From: Rhodospirillales bacterium URHD0017 | GTDB taxonomy: Bacteria > Pseudomonadota > Alphaproteobacteria > Reyranellales > Reyranellaceae | Reading direction: 5' to 3' | Assembly (NCBI GenBank): GCA_900110395.1 | Contig: FODP01000001.1 | Span: forward strand, 558,001 to 622,000 | DNA length: 64,000 bases | Part shown: piece by piece, positions 63,000 to 64,000 of the stretch | How the letters are laid out: every line of letters begins with the position of its first letter | Numbering within the stretch: the stretch's first letter is position 1 | Translations under genes and position numbers: made by a program | Notes under the pieces: model-generated | Told to the model about the DNA's origin: nothing | Database searches by the model: none | The model's input: the letters and a program-made list of their open reading frames with translations, nothing else

Positions 63000-64000
63000 C
63001 TAGCGCGCCCGCGATCGACCGCCGACCAGCAGAATGAGCGGGATCGCCATCGCCGAGGCAAGCGTATAGAGGCCGAAGGCGTTGATGTAGCCCAGCATCG
63101 CCGCCTGCCGGCCGATTTCCTTGGAAAGCTTGGCGAGGCCCGTGACCGTCTCGGTGTCCCAGGCGCCCGTCACCCAGGGCAGCAGCAGCGAGCGGTTGAA
63201 GGGGTTCACCATTTCGACCAGGCGGCTGTAGTTGGCGCTACTGGCCCGCACCACCTCGGCGACGCAGATCGAGATGAAGAAGCTCGAACCGATGTTGCGC
63301 AGCAGGTGATAGACCGCGGTGCCTTCGGCCAGGTTGGCGGAGCTGGTGGTGGCGAAGGTGGCCAGGGTCAGCGGCACCCAGATGACGCCGATGGCGATGC
63401 CCTGGACCAGGCTGTTGGCCATCAAGGTGGCGGCGTCGACATTGAGATCGAGCGCCATCAGCCACAGGCCCGAGATGACCTGCAGGCTGAAGCCGCCGAT
63501 GAGGCCGATGCGCGGATCCATGCGGCCGATAAAGATTGCGAGGAAGAAGCCGATGGTGGCGCCGACGCCGCGCGCGGCGATGATCTCGCCGATCAGCATG
63601 TCGGGAAATCCGGCATGCTGCTGCAGCAGCGGCGGCAGCAGCACCATGGGCGTGAAGTTCAGCATGCCATAGATCATCACCAGGACCAGCCCGAGCGCGT
63701 AGTTGCGGTCGCGCAGCAGGCCGAGATTGAGGAACGGCCGCTTGGCCGTGAGGCTGTGGGTGACGAAGATCCAGAAGGCGAGGATGGCGACGAAGGTCTC
63801 GATCAGGATCTCGCCCGAGTCGAACCAGTCGAGCCGCTGGCCGCGCGACAGCACGAGCTGCACGCAGGCGATGGCGACGGAGAGCGAGAGGAAGCCCGTC
63901 CAGTCGAGCGCCACGCGGCCGGTGGGACGGTCGGCTGGCAGGGTGAGGCGCAGCCCGATGAAGGAGATCAGGCCGACCGGCACGATCATGTAGAACGCCC
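63000..64000 (-). CDS. MFS drug-exporter-type permease, DHA2/EmrB family (C-terminal part, cut by window end)
   Basis: The frame continues beyond the right edge; the visible 333 residues (AFYMIVPVGLISFIGLRLTL onwards) cover the second half of a 14-helix transporter. AFYMIVPVG is the conserved end of helix 6 in EmrB-type proteins. Later parts include LNLGLLRDRNYALGLVLVMI, PMVLLPPLLQQHAGFPDMLI, GVGATIGFFLAIFIGRMDPR and AEGTAVYHLLRNIGSSFFIS. It probably works with a periplasmic EmrA-like adaptor encoded to the right of the window. The exported compound is unknown. Confidence 0.92.
   Translation of the reverse strand, partial: AFYMIVPVGLISFIGLRLTLPADRPTGRVALDWTGFLSLSVAIACVQLVLSRGQRLDWFDSGEILIETFVAILAFWIFVTHSLTAKRPFLNLGLLRDRNYALGLVLVMIYGMLNFTPMVLLPPLLQQHAGFPDMLIGEIIAARGVGATIGFFLAIFIGRMDPRIGLIGGFSLQVISGLWLMALDLNVDAATLMANSLVQGIAIGVIWVPLTLATFATTSSANLAEGTAVYHLLRNIGSSFFISICVAEVVRASSANYSRLVEMVNPFNRSLLLPWVTGAWDTETVTGLAKLSKEIGRQAAMLGYINAFGLYTLASAMAIPLILLVGGRSRAR

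Overview
The window is a chromosomal stretch of a high-GC Gram-negative bacterium, most likely an alphaproteobacterium. Supporting signs are the gene order class I/II aminotransferase, hom, glpX and, further on, recJ; a class I PHA synthase; an FnrN/FixK-like regulator; a HisKA_2 (HWE-like) histidine kinase with a CHASE3 sensor; and palindromic intergenic repeats of the kind that read as 'HPERSEGP' or 'SYAKASEG' in shadow frames. A Rhodospirillales or Reyranella-like host is only a guess. I see one tRNA (Glu, TTC), no rRNA, CRISPR array, phage or intact insertion sequence.

Layout. 0-15 kb: the start of a peptide-type ABC substrate-binding protein (cut by the window edge); a dehydrogenase / VOC / nitronate monooxygenase operon; a methyltransferase; a complete five-gene peptide-type ABC importer operon on the minus strand (SBP, two permeases, two ATPases) carrying palindromic repeats; a luciferase-like monooxygenase; a CHASE3 histidine kinase and a periplasmic sugar-type binding protein. 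15-29 kb: housekeeping and storage genes (phaC, a proline-rich OmpA lipoprotein, aminotransferase, hom, glpX, an AlkB-like protein, a polysaccharide deacetylase, small proteins, recJ, tRNA-Glu, a Ca2+/H+ exchanger). 29.8-34.8 kb: a patchy region. A secreted cytochrome c-like / haloperoxidase-like gene pair lies between two copies of the 3' end of one acetyltransferase gene, next to two genes broken by single frameshifts (GNAT; CBS-BON).

34.8-49.4 kb: an outer-membrane MetA-pathway-type protein, then an apparent anaerobic or microaerobic energy island. DUF3141, phosphate acyltransferase, FabI and acetate kinase are packed together, followed by an FNR-family regulator with an internal in-frame deletion, pyruvate formate-lyase, its activating enzyme, an AspT-type antiporter and a FocA-type formate channel. 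Together these would convert pyruvate to formate plus acetyl-CoA, make ATP through acetyl-phosphate, and export formate.

49.4-64 kb: an OprD-like porin; an L-serine dehydratase with an apparent Tat signal; a DUF3300/DUF2950 secreted pair; a coupled SulP / Ca2+ exchanger / GNAT operon; a Sel1-repeat protein; a patatin pseudogene with at least three frame changes; an aquaporin; an orphan TAXI-type TRAP receptor; two small envelope proteins; and the end of an MFS exporter cut by the window edge. The most notable points are the fermentation island with its internally deleted regulator, the Tat-leader serine dehydratase, the repeat-flanked haloperoxidase/cytochrome pair whose PSGH-type histidine is lost, and several gene remnants that are 3' copies of nearby genes.
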